Below are positions 5,589-8,339 of a DNA stretch of 8,339 nt, in pieces. Position 1 is the stretch's first letter, and every line of letters starts with the position of its first letter. Below the pieces are notes generated by a model. That model made no database searches. It saw only the letters and a list, made by a program, of their open reading frames with translations, and was not told the DNA's origin. A program made the translations under genes and the position numbers. Source of the DNA: Propionibacteriaceae bacterium. GTDB taxonomy: Bacteria; Actinomycetota; Actinomycetes; Propionibacteriales; Propionibacteriaceae. The stretch is from contig JAGXHS010000126.1 of the NCBI GenBank assembly GCA_024636075.1, positions 1 through 8,339 on the forward strand, written 5' to 3'.

Positions 5589-5810
5589 ATGACCACTCAG
5601 ACCTTCCCTGTCACCGGATTGACCTGTGGGCACTGCGTAGGTGCCGTCACCAGCGAGCTCACGGCGCTGCCGGGCGTCACCGATGTGCAGATCGACCTGG
5701 TGTCCGAGGGCACTTCAACCTTGCGCGTCACCACCGACGAGGCACTTACCGAGGCCCAGATTGCCGCGGCCCTGGACGAGGCCGGCGAGTACCAGCTGGC
5801 AGCCAGCTGA
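5589..5810 (+). CDS. copZ: CopZ-like copper chaperone, heavy-metal-associated domain (73 aa)
   Basis: This is a single ferredoxin-like (beta-alpha-beta-beta-alpha-beta) heavy-metal-associated domain. The metal site is G10-L-T-C13-G-H-C16; the usual Met of the MxCxxC motif is Leu here, as in many actinobacterial CopZ proteins, and the His between the cysteines is common in Cu(I) chaperones. It binds Cu(I) in the cytoplasm and is expected to pass it to the N-terminal domain of CopA and to CsoR. The start is fixed by AAGGAGA 6-7 bases upstream of the ATG. It follows csoR by 73 bases and precedes copA by 66 bases, consistent with one transcript. The length is normal for the family. Confidence 0.92.
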   Translation: MTTQTFPVTGLTCGHCVGAVTSELTALPGVTDVQIDLVSEGTSTLRVTTDEALTEAQIAAALDEAGEYQLAAS

Positions 5811-5846
5811 CACCTCGCCAACAAACTCGATGTGGCAAGACCTGGG

Positions 5847-5862
5847 CCTGAGTAGGCTCAGG
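5847..5862 (+). promoter_or_regulatory. Hairpin CCTGAG-TAGG-CTCAGG before the copA ribosome-binding site
   Basis: A perfect 6-bp inverted repeat with a 4-base loop ends where the copA ribosome-binding site (GGAGGAGAGG, 5861-5870) begins, so the 3' arm shares its first bases. No T-run follows, so it is not a classical terminator. It could tune copA translation or mark an RNA processing or stabilising site between copZ and copA. Confidence 0.45.
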
Positions 5863-5876
5863 AGGAGAGGAACCTG

Positions 5877-8198
5877 ATGAGCATGACCACCACCCCCGAC
5901 CAGCTTGCGGACGCCCAAAGCGTCGAGCTCGTCATCGGCGGGATGACCTGCGACTCCTGCGCTGCTCGGATCGAGAAGAAGCTGAACAAGCTCGACGGCG
6001 TCAGCGCGACCGTCAACTACTCCACCGAGAAGGCCAAGGTGACGTATGCCGGGTCCGTAGCCCCGCAGGACCTGGTCGCCACGGTCGAGGCGACCGGCTA
6101 CACCGCGGCGCTACCCGCCCCAAAGGTCGAAGATGTCACTGCGGCGACAGCGGATGAGAGCGACGAGGATGAGAACGACGAGGTGGCCCGCCTGCGCCAG
6201 CGGCTGTTGATCTCGGCCGTCCTGAGTGCGCCGGTGCTTCTGCTGGCCATGATCCCCGCGATTCAGTTTGACAACTGGCAGTGGTTGTCGCTGACGCTGG
6301 CCTCGCCCGTCGTGGTGTGGGGTGCCTTACCGTTCCACCGGGCCGCGTTGACCAACGCCCGCCACGGCGCGGCAACCATGGACACCCTGATCTCGGTCGG
6401 TGTCAGCGCGGCCTGGCTGTGGTCGCTGTGGGCGTTGTTCCTTGGTAGCGCGGGGACGCCAGGAATGCGAATGGACTTCAGCCTCATGCCCTCACGCGAG
6501 GGCGGAACCGGGCACATCTACCTTGAGGTCGCCGCAGTTGTCACCGTGCTGATCCTGTCCGGACGTTTCTTCGAGGCCACAGCCAAGAAACGCTCCGGGG
6601 CGGCGCTGCGCGCTCTGTTGGACATGGGCGCCAAAGATGTGGCCGTGCTGCGCGACGGGGTCGAAGTAAGGATCCCAGTCGAGCAGCTCGCTGTGGGCGA
6701 CATCTTCAGTGTCCGTCCCGGGGAGAAGGTTGCCACCGACGGCATCGTCACCGGCGGCACTTCCGCCGTTGACGCGTCCATGCTGACCGGCGAGTCGGTG
6801 CCTGTCGAGGTCGGCCCAGGCGACCCTGTGGTCGGCGCTACCATCAACGCCGGTGGGCGGCTGCTCGTTCGCGCCACCCGGATCGGCGCGGACACCCAGC
6901 TCGCGCAGATGGCACGCCTGGTCGAGGACGCCCAGAACGGCAAGGCCCAGGTCCAGCGCCTCGCCGACCGGGTCTCCGGCATCTTCGTCCCAGTTGTCAT
7001 CCTCTTCGCCTTGAGCACCCTTGCGGTCTGGCTGCTGACCGGGCACTCCGCCACCGCGGCGTTCACAGCAGCCGTGGCCGTTCTGATCATCGCCTGCCCC
7101 TGCGCCCTCGGATTGGCCACACCGACTGCACTCATGGTCGGCACCGGCCGCGGCGCCCAGCTGGGTATCCTCATCAAGGGCCCCCAGATCCTGGAGTCCA
7201 CCCGTCGGGTCGACACGATCCTTCTCGACAAGACCGGCACGATCACCACCGGACGGATGAGCGTAGCCGCGGTCCACGCTGCTGCCGGGGAGTCGGTGGC
7301 CACGGTCCAGACCCTTGCCGGCGCCCTCGAGGACCCCTCCGAGCACCCCATCGCAAAGGCCATCGCCATGTCCGCAAGAGCCGTCGGGGCCGCTGGTGAC
7401 AAAGCCCTGCCCGGGGTCGTGGACTTCTACAACCACGACGGCCGTGGCGTCTCAGGGGTGGTGGACGGACACGCCGTCCTGGTGGGCCGACGCACCTGGC
7501 TCGCCCAGGAGTGGTGCATCCAGATACCCGCCGACCTGGCTGCCTGCGCCGATGCTGCCGAAGCCGACGGCCAGACCCCGGTCTGGGTGGCCTGGGACGG
7601 CACGGCTCGCGGCGTAATCGTGGTGGCAGACACCATCAAGGACACCTCAGCGCAGGCGATCGCACAGTTCCGCACCCTCGGACTGCGACCGATTCTGCTC
7701 ACCGGGGACAACACCCGAGCCGCCAACGCGGTTGCCGCCCTGGTCGGCATCAAACCTCAAGACGTCATCGCTGAGGTCCTGCCCGCCGACAAGGTCTCCG
7801 CAGTGAAGACACTGCAGGAAGGCGGAAACGTGGTGGCGATGGTCGGCGACGGGGTCAACGACGCCGCGGCACTGGCCCAGGCCGACCTCGGCCTCGCCAT
7901 GGGAACCGGCAGCGACGTAGCCATCGAGGCCTCCGACCTGACCCTTGTCCGCGGAGACCTGCGCGCGGCAGCCGACGCGATCCGACTGTCACGCTCCACA
8001 CTGCGGACCATCAAGGGCAACCTCTTCTGGGCATTCGCCTACAACGTCGCCGCCATCCCCTTGGCCGCACTGGGCCTGCTCAACCCAATGATCGCGGCGG
8101 CGGCAATGACATTCAGTTCGGTGTTCGTGGTGAGCAACAGCCTGCGCCTGCGCCGGTTCTCCCCGCTGACGACACCAAGCCCGACGACTGCTGACTGA
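5877..8198 (+). CDS. copA: CopA, Cu(I)-exporting P1B-1 type ATPase (773 aa)
   Basis: This inner-membrane pump exports Cu(I) using ATP. In order: one N-terminal metal-binding domain (GGMTCDSC, C25 and C28), an acidic linker (about 91-103), eight transmembrane helices, actuator loop TGES (304-307), the membrane metal site CPC (407-409), phosphorylation motif DKTGT (D451), the SEHP motif (H490-P491), TGDN (609-612) and the hinge GDGVND (657-662). The class signature for Cu(I) is completed by Y722-N723 in helix 7 and M744-x-x-S in helix 8. A Met-rich external loop (M197, M199, M204) between helices 3 and 4 is typical of copper pumps. The ATG at 5877 follows GGAGGAGAGG at a 6-base spacing; a second ATG two codons later is also possible. 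Length and motifs are complete, with no sign of decay. Confidence 0.96.
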   Translation: MSMTTTPDQLADAQSVELVIGGMTCDSCAARIEKKLNKLDGVSATVNYSTEKAKVTYAGSVAPQDLVATVEATGYTAALPAPKVEDVTAATADESDEDENDEVARLRQRLLISAVLSAPVLLLAMIPAIQFDNWQWLSLTLASPVVVWGALPFHRAALTNARHGAATMDTLISVGVSAAWLWSLWALFLGSAGTPGMRMDFSLMPSREGGTGHIYLEVAAVVTVLILSGRFFEATAKKRSGAALRALLDMGAKDVAVLRDGVEVRIPVEQLAVGDIFSVRPGEKVATDGIVTGGTSAVDASMLTGESVPVEVGPGDPVVGATINAGGRLLVRATRIGADTQLAQMARLVEDAQNGKAQVQRLADRVSGIFVPVVILFALSTLAVWLLTGHSATAAFTAAVAVLIIACPCALGLATPTALMVGTGRGAQLGILIKGPQILESTRRVDTILLDKTGTITTGRMSVAAVHAAAGESVATVQTLAGALEDPSEHPIAKAIAMSARAVGAAGDKALPGVVDFYNHDGRGVSGVVDGHAVLVGRRTWLAQEWCIQIPADLAACADAAEADGQTPVWVAWDGTARGVIVVADTIKDTSAQAIAQFRTLGLRPILLTGDNTRAANAVAALVGIKPQDVIAEVLPADKVSAVKTLQEGGNVVAMVGDGVNDAAALAQADLGLAMGTGSDVAIEASDLTLVRGDLRAAADAIRLSRSTLRTIKGNLFWAFAYNVAAIPLAALGLLNPMIAAAAMTFSSVFVVSNSLRLRRFSPLTTPSPTTAD

Positions 8199-8202
8199 CC
8201 AC

Positions 8203-8221
8203 CCATCTCCGCTGAAGATGG
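8203..8221 (+). terminator. Short hairpin after copA (CCATCT ... AGATGG), weak terminator candidate
   Basis: Six-base arms around a 7-base loop begin 5 bases after the copA stop. No T-run follows, so intrinsic termination is uncertain; in high-GC actinomycetes many terminators lack the T-tract. Confidence 0.3.
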
Positions 8222-8282
8222 ACCCTCGGGCGCCGCTCGGGTTCAAGCTGATAGATCTGCCCAGCGGATGTTGACCGCGCAC

Positions 8283-8313
8283 CCCGTGCCTGTCGGCCCC
8301 GGCGGGGCACGGG
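8283..8313. repeat. GC-rich inverted repeat CCCGTGCC ... GGCACGGG
   Basis: Eight-base perfect arms surround a 15-base centre, about 85 bases past the copA stop. It may be the main transcript end of the copper operon, a stem shared with a convergent gene beyond the window, or a recombination scar. No coding sequence is recognisable in 8199-8339. Confidence 0.35.
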
Positions 8314-8339
8314 CGGGCGTTGCCGATCGGGAGCTCCAC

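Noticed and set aside
4922..5596. 224-codon minus-strand frame opposite csoR
   Set aside because: It is antisense to csoR and the operator; its residues show no family pattern and it lies over a well-supported gene.
6492..7436. 314-codon minus-strand frame inside copA
   Set aside because: It is an antisense shadow of a complete, motif-rich ATPase gene, rich in Gly/Asp as expected from reverse reading of GC-rich codons.

Overview
The window is GC-rich DNA with short intergenic gaps, and its protein families (CsoR-type copper repressor, PLDc_N membrane protein, short HExxHxxGxxD metallopeptidase) point to an actinomycete (Actinomycetota). I cannot name the genus. No complete mobile element, RNA gene or CRISPR array is visible.

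Left part (1-1609). A ParE/RelE-like toxin tail (8-181) is broken or partial. A 147-base stretch follows with no clear gene but an 11-bp tandem repeat. Two minus-strand single genes come next: a small zincin-like metallopeptidase (329-670) and a stand-alone Rieske [2Fe-2S] protein (915-1295) with a recognisable promoter. Between the Rieske promoter and the next operon lies an unannotated relic of a minimal nucleotidyltransferase (MNT antitoxin-type), split over two reading frames (about 1412-1585).

Middle (1610-4832). A minus-strand operon of three genes runs PLDc_N membrane protein, ABC ATPase, ABC-2 permease, with both junctions overlapping by 4 bases (ATGA). An alpha/beta hydrolase with an intact Ser-Asp-His triad is transcribed divergently. 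The 300-base gap between them carries two palindromes, one of which could be an operator.

Scar (4830-5116). Right after the hydrolase stop are two copies of a 25-bp sequence 51 bp apart, full of CCGAG/CTCGG dyads. They resemble the repeated terminal sequences of IS21-family elements. They are followed by the headless C-terminus of an OmpR/PhoB-type response regulator. I infer an insertion followed by deletion that removed most of a regulator gene beside the copper genes.

Right part (5151-8198). A copper-homeostasis module: a CsoR-type operator overlapping a -10 box, then csoR (Cu(I)-sensing repressor), copZ (small copper chaperone) and copA (P1B-1 Cu+-exporting ATPase), all on the plus strand. 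The likely circuit is that CsoR represses the promoter until Cu(I) binds it, CopZ buffers and delivers Cu(I), and CopA pumps it out. A hairpin sits just ahead of the copA ribosome-binding site. The core copper system is a known type. The less ordinary parts are the scar, the degraded toxin-antitoxin-like fragments and several unexplained dyads.
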